A stretch of DNA of 61,626 nt from Candidatus Colivicinus equi (GTDB lineage Bacteria > Bacillota_I > Bacilli_A > Erysipelotrichales > Erysipelotrichaceae): positions 1 to 61,626 of the forward strand of contig JAGHUL010000002.1 in the NCBI GenBank assembly GCA_018064825.1. The letters are read 5' to 3'. The notes beneath the pieces are model-generated. The model made no database searches, was not told the origin of the DNA, and was given only the letters and a program-made list of their open reading frames with translations. Numbering within the stretch: position 1 is the stretch's first letter; the number at the start of each line of letters is the position of its first letter. The position numbers and the translations under genes are program-made. This document shows, in pieces, positions 9,551 to 17,833 of the stretch.

Positions 9551-10438
9551 ATGGCTGTTACTGCTGCTCAAGTTAAAGAATTAAGAGAAAAAACTGGCGC
9601 TGGTATGTTAGATTGTAAGAATGCTCTTACAGCATCTGACGGCGATATGGAAAAAGCTCTTGACTGGTTAAGAGAAAAAGGTATCGCAAAATCTATTAAG
9701 AAAGCTTCTAGAATTGCTGCTGAAGGTTTATCAAAGGTTGTTGTTGATGGTAACAAAGCTTCAATCGTTGAAATCAACTCAGAAACAGATTTCGTTGCTA
9801 AAAACGATATGTTCTTAGCTTTATTAGATACTTGTGCAAAGACAATCTTAGCTGGTTGCCCAAAAACTAATGAAGAAGCTTTAGCTCTTCCAGTAGAAGG
9901 ACAAACATTAAATGATTTATTCATCAATGCTACTGCAACAATTGGTGAAAAGATCGTTTTAAGAAGATTTGCTGTTGTTGAAAAAGCTGATGATGAAATC
10001 TTTGGTGATTACACTCATATGGGTGGCACAAAGACTTGTATCGTAGTATTAAAGGGCGGCGATGCTGATTTAGCTCACTATATGGCTATGCAAGTTGCTT
10101 CTATGAACCCAACTTACGTATCAGCTGCTGATATGCCTGCTGAAGTAGTTGAACATGAAAGAAAAGTTCAAACTGAAATCGTTAAGAACGATGAAAAATT
10201 CGCTGGCAAACCTGAACAAGTTATCAATGGTGCTATCGAAGGTAAAGTATCTAAATCATTAAAAGAAATGTGCTTAGTTGATCAAGAATACTTCATGGAT
10301 ACAGCTAAGAAAGTTTCAGCAGTATTAAAAGAAAACAATGCTGAAGTTAAATCATTCGTTAGATACGGTGTTGGTGAAGGTCTTGAAAAGAGAGAAGAGA
10401 ACTTCGCTGAAGAAGTAGCTAAACAAATTGGTGCTTAA
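9551..10438 (+). CDS. tsf: Elongation factor Ts
   Basis: VKELREKTGAGMLDCKNAL…NSETDFVAKND. Confidence 0.98.
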   Translation: MAVTAAQVKELREKTGAGMLDCKNALTASDGDMEKALDWLREKGIAKSIKKASRIAAEGLSKVVVDGNKASIVEINSETDFVAKNDMFLALLDTCAKTILAGCPKTNEEALALPVEGQTLNDLFINATATIGEKIVLRRFAVVEKADDEIFGDYTHMGGTKTCIVVLKGGDADLAHYMAMQVASMNPTYVSAADMPAEVVEHERKVQTEIVKNDEKFAGKPEQVINGAIEGKVSKSLKEMCLVDQEYFMDTAKKVSAVLKENNAEVKSFVRYGVGEGLEKREENFAEEVAKQIGA

Positions 10439-10451
10439 TCTAATTGAACTT

Positions 10452-10483
10452 AAAGATTAACCTCAAATGGTTAATCTTTTTTT
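10452..10483 (+). terminator. Rho-independent terminator after tsf
   Basis: AAAGATTAACC-tcaaat-GGTTAATCTTTTTTT. Confidence 0.9.
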
Positions 10484-10525
10484 ATACTCTGTATTTTTGC
10501 TAAAATAGTAACGAGGTGTATTTGT

Positions 10526-11227
10526 ATGTATAAAAGAGTTTTATTAAAACTATCAGGTGAAGCATTAGCTTCAAAAGATTTTCCCTTCAATGTTGACACA
10601 CTAAACGATATTGCTAGACAAGTTAAAGAAATTCATGATTTAGGTGTTAAAGTAGGTATCGTTGTTGGTGGTGGCAATATTTGTCGTGGTCGTATTTTTG
10701 AGGAATCTGGTTTTGATCGTGTAGAATCCGATTATATCGGCATGTTAGCTACAGTTATTAATGCTAAGTTTGTTTCTGAATCAATTGAAAAAACAGGTAT
10801 TAAAGCTATGGCTATGTCTGCTGTAGAAGCCGTTAATATTGAACCATATGAAGTAAATAAAGCTAATGAATTGTTAAATGATGACTATGTATTAGTATTT
10901 GGTGGTGGTGTTGGTAAACCATATCATTCAACTGATACAGGTAGTGCTCAAAGAGCATTAGATATAAATGCTGAAGTTATCTTGATGGCTAAATCAGGAG
11001 TTGATGGTGTTTATGATAAGGATCCAAATGTCTATAGTGATGCTATTAGATTTGATGAATTAACTTTTAACGATATTCTCAAAAAGAATTTAAAGGTTAT
11101 TGACTCACAAGCTGCTGAACTATGTGAAAAGGGCAAGATTCAAGCTTTCATCTTCAATATGTCAGAAAAGGACAGTATTATCAGAGCAGTAAAACAAGAA
11201 ATAACAGGTACTGTTGTTAAGTTCTAA
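10526..11227 (+). CDS. pyrH: UMP kinase
   Basis: KRVLLKLSGEAL, GIVVGGGNICRGR, TDTGSAQRALDINAEVILMAKSGVDGVYDKDP. Confidence 0.97.
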   Translation: MYKRVLLKLSGEALASKDFPFNVDTLNDIARQVKEIHDLGVKVGIVVGGGNICRGRIFEESGFDRVESDYIGMLATVINAKFVSESIEKTGIKAMAMSAVEAVNIEPYEVNKANELLNDDYVLVFGGGVGKPYHSTDTGSAQRALDINAEVILMAKSGVDGVYDKDPNVYSDAIRFDELTFNDILKKNLKVIDSQAAELCEKGKIQAFIFNMSEKDSIIRAVKQEITGTVVKF

Positions 11228-11247
11228 TTAGAATTATGTATTAATCT

Positions 11248-11277
11248 AAAACATTGATATAACATCAATGTTTTTTT
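11248..11277 (+). terminator. Rho-independent terminator after pyrH
   Basis: AAACATTGAT-ataac-ATCAATGTTTTTTT. Confidence 0.85.
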
Positions 11278-11307
11278 ATAATTAATGTGTAATTAAGGAG
11301 AAAAATT

Positions 11308-11856
11308 ATGGGTAATGTTGTAATTGATAACGCTACAGCAAAGATGAATGACGCTATTGCTGCATTAGAGAAGAGCTTACAAAAGGTTAGAACTGGTCGT
11401 GCTAATCCTAACATGTTAGATGGTATTATGGTTGATTATTATGGTTGTCCAACTCCAATCAATCAAATTGCTTCTATAACTATTCAAGAAGGTAAAACTA
11501 TTTGTATCAAACCATTTGATGCTTCTAGTTTAAAGGATATTGAAAGAGCAATTAACACTTCTGATATTGGCCTTCCTCCAACAAATGATGGAATTAACAT
11601 TAGAATCACTACTCCAGCATTAACTGAGGAAAGAAGAAAACAATATTGCAAAGACGTTGATAAGATGACTGAAGAAACTAGAGTTCAAATTAGAAACGTT
11701 AGAAGAGATGCAAATGATGCTATTAAGAAAGATAAGACAATTCCTGAAGATATGTCTAAATCTTACTTAGAAGATATTCAAAAAGCTACTGATAAAGCTA
11801 TTGAAAAAGCTGAAGCAGTTGCTAAAGTAAAACAAAAAGAAATAATGACTATTTAA
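11308..11856 (+). CDS. frr: Ribosome recycling factor
   Basis: LQKVRTGRANPNMLDGIMVDYYG…PLTEERRKQ-like core, full length. Confidence 0.97.
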   Translation: MGNVVIDNATAKMNDAIAALEKSLQKVRTGRANPNMLDGIMVDYYGCPTPINQIASITIQEGKTICIKPFDASSLKDIERAINTSDIGLPPTNDGINIRITTPALTEERRKQYCKDVDKMTEETRVQIRNVRRDANDAIKKDKTIPEDMSKSYLEDIQKATDKAIEKAEAVAKVKQKEIMTI

Positions 11857-12566
11857 TGAATGAATTACAACACTTAGCAATCATTATGGATGGTAATGGT
11901 CGCTGGGCTAAGAAAAATAACCTTCCACGTACGGCAGGACATTATAAAGGTGTTGAAGTTGTACGTAATATAACAATACATGCTAATCAGTTAGGTATTA
12001 AATGCCTAACTGTTTATGCGTTTTCGACCGAAAACTGGAAGAGAAGTGAAGATGAAGTATCTTATTTGATGGGTTTACCAAAAGTATTCTTTAATTCTTA
12101 TATTAAAGAACTTATGGAAAATAACGTTAAAGTTATGATGATTGGTGATAAGACTAAACTACCAAGCGAAACCCAAAGAATCATGAATGACGCGATTGAA
12201 ACAACAAAAAACAATACGGGTTTAATATTAAACTTTGCAGTTAATTATGGTGGCCGTGATGAAATCATCAGAGCTGCTAAAGCTTATGCTGAAGATTATA
12301 AAGCAGGAAAAACAGACGAATTAACTGAGGATTTATTTAAAGACTATCTATATACTAAAGATTTACCTGAAGTTGATTTGTTGATTAGAACTAGTTATGA
12401 ACAAAGAATCTCTAACTTCCTTCTATATCAAATAGCCTATAGTGAGTTTATATTTACTGAAACATTATGGCCTGATTTTTCACCAGAAGAATTAGATCGT
12501 TGTATTGAAGAATACAATCATCGTAAACGTAATTTTGGAGGACGCAATGAAACAAAGAGTAATTAG
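11856..12566 (+). CDS. uppS: Undecaprenyl (isoprenyl) diphosphate synthase
   Basis: AIIMDGNGRWAKK, AFSTENWKRSEDEV, DLLIRTSYEQRISNFLLYQIAYSEF. Confidence 0.96.
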   Translation: MNELQHLAIIMDGNGRWAKKNNLPRTAGHYKGVEVVRNITIHANQLGIKCLTVYAFSTENWKRSEDEVSYLMGLPKVFFNSYIKELMENNVKVMMIGDKTKLPSETQRIMNDAIETTKNNTGLILNFAVNYGGRDEIIRAAKAYAEDYKAGKTDELTEDLFKDYLYTKDLPEVDLLIRTSYEQRISNFLLYQIAYSEFIFTETLWPDFSPEELDRCIEEYNHRKRNFGGRNETKSN

Positions 12567-13314
12567 TGGAGCATTTATCCTTTTAATTACTATTTCCGTT
12601 ATCATTGCTGGTTCTTATTTATTAAAAACAGCTTGTGTTTTAATAAATTTATATGGTTCTTACGAGATAGTAAAATGTGCTAGGGGAAAGAGTGATTGGC
12701 CTATTTGTATTGTCAGTGCAATTACTTCTTTGCTGATTTATTTATTTTTTGATAAAGCATTATTATTTATCATTGTTGATTTTCTAGTTTTATTTACTTT
12801 CTCTATTTTTGATGAAGAACGTAAGATTGATGATTTAGCATTAATCTTTCTAATAACAGTTATTCTAGGATGCACCACATATTTCATGGTGTTTACTAGA
12901 GAAATATCAATGCCATTACTAGCTTATGTCTTCATAATTTGTTATTTAACTGATGCATGTGCTTATTTTGTTGGTTCTTTTTTTGGAAAGCATAAATTAA
13001 ATGAACGTGTTTCTCCTAAAAAGTCAATTGAAGGTAGCGTTGGCGGTTTTATAGGTGGTATGCTTATTTCTTTGCTTTGGGCATATTTATTTGATTTCTT
13101 TGGTGTAGATAAGCTTATCATTATTGTTAGTTCTATTTTGTTACCTATCGTAAACCAGATTGGTGACTTAGCTTATAGTTTGATAAAAAGACACTATGGT
13201 ATCAAGGATTTTTCAAATTTAATTCCTGGACATGGTGGTTTATTAGATAGATTAGATTCATTAACATTTGTTATCTGTTTGTTGGGTTCGTTATTATATT
13301 TTGTAGGTAGGTAA
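12547..13314 (+). CDS. cdsA: Phosphatidate cytidylyltransferase (start placed at ATG 12547, MKQRVISG)
   Basis: Multi-TM; LTDACAYFVGSFFGKHKLNERVSPKKSIEGSVGG; LIPGHGGLLDRLDS. Confidence 0.95.
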   Translation: MKQRVISGAFILLITISVIIAGSYLLKTACVLINLYGSYEIVKCARGKSDWPICIVSAITSLLIYLFFDKALLFIIVDFLVLFTFSIFDEERKIDDLALIFLITVILGCTTYFMVFTREISMPLLAYVFIICYLTDACAYFVGSFFGKHKLNERVSPKKSIEGSVGGFIGGMLISLLWAYLFDFFGVDKLIIIVSSILLPIVNQIGDLAYSLIKRHYGIKDFSNLIPGHGGLLDRLDSLTFVICLLGSLLYFVGR

Positions 13315-13315
13315 G

Positions 13316-14464
13316 ATGAAAAAGAGACTATTATTATTGGGAGCATCTGGTTCTATAGGGAAACAAACTCTTGATGTTATCAGATGCCATCAAGAAGAAT
13401 TGGAATTAGTTGGTGTATCAGTGGGCAACAATGTTGGTGCTTTGGTTGATATCCTAAATGAATTTGATGTTAAGTATGCTTATTGTATTAATCAAGATGA
13501 TATTATTACTACTAAATATCCTAATGTTAAGTTCTTTTTTGGTGATCAAGGATTAATCGATATTGTTAAAGTTGAAGACTACGACATGCTTGTTAATGCT
13601 TTAGTTGGTTTTGTTGGTTTTATGCCTACTTTAGAAGCAATCAATAATAAAAAAGATATAGCTTTAGCTAATAAAGAAACATTAGTTGCTGGTGGCGATA
13701 TCATTAATGAAGCCTTGCAAGAAAATAACGTTAAATTATTCCCAATCGATTCAGAGCATTCAGCTATTCTTCAATCAATGCAAGGACATAGATTTGAAGA
13801 TATTAGAAGATTAATAATTACAGCAAGTGGTGGTGCGTTTAGAGATTATTCACGCGCTGATTTAGTAAATGCTGATCTAGAAAAAGCTTTACAACATCCA
13901 GTATGGAATATGGGCGCTAAGATTACCATTGATTCATCTACAATGATGAATAAGGGTTTTGAAGTCATTGAAGCTCACCATCTATTCCACTTACCATACG
14001 ATAAGATTGATGTTGTCATTCATCCTCAATCAATAGTTCATTCAATGGTTGAATATAATGATGGCTCTATTATTGCACAATTAGGTTGTCCAGATATGCA
14101 CTTACCAATTAAGTATGCTTTATTATATCCAAAGCATAGTTTAGATTTCTGTAGCCAATATTTAGACTTAACAGAAGTAGCGAATCTACAATTTATGAAA
14201 CTAGATTATAATCGTTTTCCACTTGTTAGATTAGCTAAAGAATTAGGTACTTTTGGTGGTAATTCTGGGGCTTTCTTAAATGGTGCTAATGATGAAGCTG
14301 TCAGTTTATTCTTAAACAATAAGATTTCTTTTGTAGAAATTGAAGAATATATCTTTAATACATTAAAAGATGCTCACTTTAAACAAAAACCAACTGCTGA
14401 AGATCTAGTGTCTTCTCATAAGTGGGCAATGGAACATGTAGATTATTTGTGGGCGAATTCATAA
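13316..14464 (+). CDS. dxr: 1-deoxy-D-xylulose 5-phosphate reductoisomerase
   Basis: LLGASGSIGKQTLDVI, ALANKETLVAGG, PIDSEHSAILQ, SGGAFRDY, TIDSSTMMNKGFEVIEAHHLF. Confidence 0.97.
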   Translation: MKKRLLLLGASGSIGKQTLDVIRCHQEELELVGVSVGNNVGALVDILNEFDVKYAYCINQDDIITTKYPNVKFFFGDQGLIDIVKVEDYDMLVNALVGFVGFMPTLEAINNKKDIALANKETLVAGGDIINEALQENNVKLFPIDSEHSAILQSMQGHRFEDIRRLIITASGGAFRDYSRADLVNADLEKALQHPVWNMGAKITIDSSTMMNKGFEVIEAHHLFHLPYDKIDVVIHPQSIVHSMVEYNDGSIIAQLGCPDMHLPIKYALLYPKHSLDFCSQYLDLTEVANLQFMKLDYNRFPLVRLAKELGTFGGNSGAFLNGANDEAVSLFLNNKISFVEIEEYIFNTLKDAHFKQKPTAEDLVSSHKWAMEHVDYLWANS

Positions 14465-15531
14465 TGTTAGATACACTTAAAAACATATTATTACTCGTTC
14501 TTGCTTTATCTAGTATTGCTGTTGTTCATGAATTTGGACATTTTATTACAGCAAAGGCTTTTGGTGTGTATTGTGGTGAATTCTCAATTGGAATGGGTCC
14601 AGAAATATTCTCACATCAATTTAAAGAGACTAAGTTTTCTTTGCGCGCTTTTCTAATTGGCGGTTATGTATCTATGGCAGGGGAAACTGAGAATCAAGAA
14701 GATGATGGCTCGATTCCTGAAAATAGAAGATTGTGTAATATTCATCCTGTTAAACGTATTATTGTTATGCTTGCAGGTATCTTTATGAATTTCATCTATG
14801 CCATCGTAATTGTATCTATCATTCTATTGAATAGTGGCTATTATGGCGTTTCAGGTAATCCTGTAGTAAAAGAAACTAGTGTTGGTTATCCTGCTTATGA
14901 TGTTTTACAAGCTGGAGATTATATTAAGAAAGTTGAATTTGAAAATGGATCCTCATTAAATGTTTCTGATTATTCAGAAATGTCTGCATTTTTAGAAACA
15001 TATGATGGGAATGGTCCTTGGACTATTACAGTTGATAGAAATGGTGAAACATTAACATTTGATATTACACCACAATATGTAGAAGAAGAGAATCGATATT
15101 TAATGGGCGCTACCTTTGATTCTTATACATATGAGGAAGTTACTATCTTTAATTGTTGGGGCTTTGCTTTTGACTATTTAATGATGATATTTAAACTTAC
15201 TATTAATGCCTTATTCGATTTATTTAGAGGAATTGGCTTAGATAATTTATCGGGTCCTGTAGGCATGTATAGTGCTGTAAGCGAAGTAAGAGAAGTAGGT
15301 TTTGAATATTATTTCATATTAATTGCTATGCTTTCACTAAATGTCGGTATCATGAATGCTTTGCCATTGCCAGTCTTAGATGGTGGAAGAGTTGTATTAA
15401 CATTAATTGAAGTTATTATTGGTCATCCTGTTAATAAGAAGATTGAAACTATTTTGATGAGTGTATCAATTGCTTTGATATTCTTATTATTCTTAGTTGT
15501 TACATATAGAGATATTCTGAAACTTTTCTAG
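14464..15531 (+). CDS. rseP: RIP metalloprotease RseP (site-2 protease), start placed at ATG 14464
   Basis: VVHEFGHFITAKAFGVYCGEFSIGMGP, PDZ region, NALPLPVLDGGRV. Confidence 0.94.
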   Translation: MLDTLKNILLLVLALSSIAVVHEFGHFITAKAFGVYCGEFSIGMGPEIFSHQFKETKFSLRAFLIGGYVSMAGETENQEDDGSIPENRRLCNIHPVKRIIVMLAGIFMNFIYAIVIVSIILLNSGYYGVSGNPVVKETSVGYPAYDVLQAGDYIKKVEFENGSSLNVSDYSEMSAFLETYDGNGPWTITVDRNGETLTFDITPQYVEEENRYLMGATFDSYTYEEVTIFNCWGFAFDYLMMIFKLTINALFDLFRGIGLDNLSGPVGMYSAVSEVREVGFEYYFILIAMLSLNVGIMNALPLPVLDGGRVVLTLIEVIIGHPVNKKIETILMSVSIALIFLLFLVVTYRDILKLF

Positions 15532-15541
15532 GAGGTTTTGT

Positions 15542-16543
15542 ATGAAAATATTAGTTACTGGCGGTACAGGCTTTATTGGTTCACATACTTGTGTAGAACT
15601 TATAAATGCTGGACATGAAGTTGTTATATTAGATAATCTTTATAATTCGAAGATTGATGTTTTGGATAAAATAAAAGCAATTACTGGAATTAAACCTAAG
15701 TTTTATCAAGTTGATATCAAAGATTACAATGAACTAGAAAAGGTTTTTGGTGAAAATAATTTTGAAGCTGTAATTCATTTTGCGGGTTATAAAGCAGTTG
15801 GTGAGTCAGTTTCTATTCCACTTGATTATTATGACAATAATGTTGGTGGATCAATTAATCTTTATCGTTTGATGAAGAAATATAGTGTAGACAATTTAGT
15901 GTTCTCTTCTAGTGCTACTGTTTATGGAGACAATTTTGAAGTTCCATTTAAAGAAGAATATGGATATGGCAATACAACCAATCCATATGGCACAACTAAG
16001 TTAGTAAACGAGATGATTATTAATGATAATTGCAAAGCTAATGAAAAAGCATCTGCTGTAATATTAAGATATTTTAATCCAATTGGTGCACATGAATCTG
16101 GTCTATTAGGAGAGATTCCAAATGGTATTCCTAATAATCTTCTTCCATATGTTGCTCAAGTTGAAACTGGTATTAGAGAATATCTAAGAGTATTTGGTGA
16201 TGATTATGATACACCTGATGGAACTGGAGTTAGAGATTATATTCACGTTGTAGATTTAGCCAAGGCTCATGTTTTAGCAATTGAATATGCGCAAAAACAT
16301 AAAGGCGCTCAAACTATTAATGTTGGAACAGGAAATGGCTATTCAGTTTTGGATGTTCTTCATGCTTATGAAAAAGCTTGTGGAAGAAAACTTGAGTATA
16401 AGATTATGGAAAGAAGGCCAGGGGATATAGCTACTAGTTATGCCGATGTATCTAAGGCTGAAAGGTTATTAGGTTTTAAAGCAAAATACGATATTGATAA
16501 GATGTGCGAGGATTCTTATCGTTTCTATCAAAATAATAAATAA
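15542..16543 (+). CDS. galE: UDP-glucose 4-epimerase
   Basis: VTGGTGFIGSHTC, SSATVYG, NPYGTTK, RYFNPIGAH. Confidence 0.95.
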   Translation: MKILVTGGTGFIGSHTCVELINAGHEVVILDNLYNSKIDVLDKIKAITGIKPKFYQVDIKDYNELEKVFGENNFEAVIHFAGYKAVGESVSIPLDYYDNNVGGSINLYRLMKKYSVDNLVFSSSATVYGDNFEVPFKEEYGYGNTTNPYGTTKLVNEMIINDNCKANEKASAVILRYFNPIGAHESGLLGEIPNGIPNNLLPYVAQVETGIREYLRVFGDDYDTPDGTGVRDYIHVVDLAKAHVLAIEYAQKHKGAQTINVGTGNGYSVLDVLHAYEKACGRKLEYKIMERRPGDIATSYADVSKAERLLGFKAKYDIDKMCEDSYRFYQNNK

Positions 16544-16563
16544 CGATAAATTTAACGATAAAT
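16541..16563. repeat. Direct repeat TAACGATAAAT x2 (period 12) overlapping galE stop
   Basis: TAACGATAAAT at 16541-16551 and 16553-16563. Confidence 0.8.
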
Positions 16564-16601
16564 ATATCTATAAAATATTATATAAATTTAATTAAAAATT
16601 A

Positions 16602-16630
16602 TTGACAAATATAATGATGTTTTTTATAAT
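16602..16630 (+). promoter_or_regulatory. Consensus promoter TTGACA-N17-TATAAT, 7 nt before ATG (leaderless)
   Basis: TTGACA 16602-16607, 17-nt spacer, TATAAT 16625-16630, ATG 16638. Confidence 0.85.
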
Positions 16631-16637
16631 TTAGGTA

Positions 16638-16853
16638 ATGACATCAAAAAATATGGGAACAATGTTAAAATCACTTGTTCCAATCAGTGTTTTGAATCAA
16701 GGAAAAGCTGCTAAGATCATTAGCTCTCTTGGTCATGACGATGTAAAGATAATTGTAAAGAATAATGAGCCAATGGCTGCAATTATTCCTATTTCGCGTT
16801 ATTCAGAATTAATTGAAGCTGAAGAGCTTTTGAATACAAAGAAGGGCAAATAA
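16638..16853 (+). CDS. Phd/YefM-like (antitoxin-fold) small protein, no adjacent toxin
   Basis: ISVLNQGKAAKIISSLGHDDVKIIVKNNEPMAAIIPISRYSELIEAEE matches the Phd/YefM pattern. Confidence 0.7.
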   Translation: MTSKNMGTMLKSLVPISVLNQGKAAKIISSLGHDDVKIIVKNNEPMAAIIPISRYSELIEAEELLNTKKGK

Positions 16854-17824
16854 TGGCAAAGAAAAGACAAGTTAAAACAAGCAGATTAATATTGGTTATC
16901 TTTGGTAGCATCTTAGCTGCCCTTATTGTTGTGGCTGGCGTTTATGGTATTTCACGTTTAATCAGTGACATTATTGATGATGACAATAATAATAATTCAG
17001 AACAAAACGTTGAACCAGTTAAGCCAACAGAAGATGTTTCTACTAATGATATTGAAATAATCAAAGGTGATTATAAAGTATATGAAGATGATACTGATAA
17101 ATTAGGTTTTAATTTCCTTGTTGCAGAATTAACTTTTAAAGCTGAGAATAGTATCAATTTTGATTTAAATAAACTACAAACTTCAGAAAAGGTAAATTTA
17201 GGTGATGTCGATAAGTATCTAAATAAGCTAACTGATAATGGATACAATATCTCGAAATTAAATATAACTTCTAAGATTCAATCACAAGAAAACAAATATA
17301 CATGTTATGTATTTATTCCTTATACGACTGATTCAATTACACTTGGTGTATATAACTTAATTGATACAAGTAGAATTGATTATGATTTAACAAAGAACGT
17401 TAACGTTGTTACATCATTGAAAGTCGAAACTGAAGAAGCGATCGTAATAGATGAAACTAGTATTAGCGTATTAGGCTCATATGAAGCAGATATGATGTTC
17501 CATAATGATGAGCAATATCCTTTAGCAGGCAATGTTAGAGTTTATGCTTTCTCTTTGAATATCAATTCTGTTGATGCTAAAACTAATGTTATCGAATCTG
17601 CTCAATTTATCCCTGATGGTTCAGGAAATACATATAAAGCTTTGGATGAAGGATATAAAGATTCAAGTTTTGAAAACGTAATTAACAAAGAACTTCACGA
17701 GGGTGATCGTTATGCTTTGTATTTTGAAATATATTCTGCAAACGATGTTTCTTATGATGGCAAGTTGATAGTTAGATTCAAGAATAACGATAAGTTAGTA
17801 GAACTATCTACTACTATGCAATAG
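16853..17824 (+). CDS. Membrane-anchored extracytoplasmic protein of unknown function
   Basis: N-terminal TM (LILVIFGSILAALIVVAGVYGI), Asn-rich linker, repeat of an Ig-like-sized domain. Confidence 0.6.
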   Translation: MAKKRQVKTSRLILVIFGSILAALIVVAGVYGISRLISDIIDDDNNNNSEQNVEPVKPTEDVSTNDIEIIKGDYKVYEDDTDKLGFNFLVAELTFKAENSINFDLNKLQTSEKVNLGDVDKYLNKLTDNGYNISKLNITSKIQSQENKYTCYVFIPYTTDSITLGVYNLIDTSRIDYDLTKNVNVVTSLKVETEEAIVIDETSISVLGSYEADMMFHNDEQYPLAGNVRVYAFSLNINSVDAKTNVIESAQFIPDGSGNTYKALDEGYKDSSFENVINKELHEGDRYALYFEIYSANDVSYDGKLIVRFKNNDKLVELSTTMQ

Positions 17825-17833
17825 GTGAGATAT

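Noticed and set aside
9568-9927. Minus-strand ORF antisense to tsf (119 aa), and similar antisense ORFs at 1413, 2215, 4412, 6298, 22758, 23039, 27268, 34163, 46622, 52836, 58664
   Set aside because: All lie opposite highly confident CDSs with no promoter/SD or recognisable domain.
16638-17824. Complete type II toxin-antitoxin module
   Set aside because: The Phd-like protein is followed by a TM-anchored extracytoplasmic protein, not a Doc/RelE/PIN-type toxin. Kept only as an orphan Phd-like finding.
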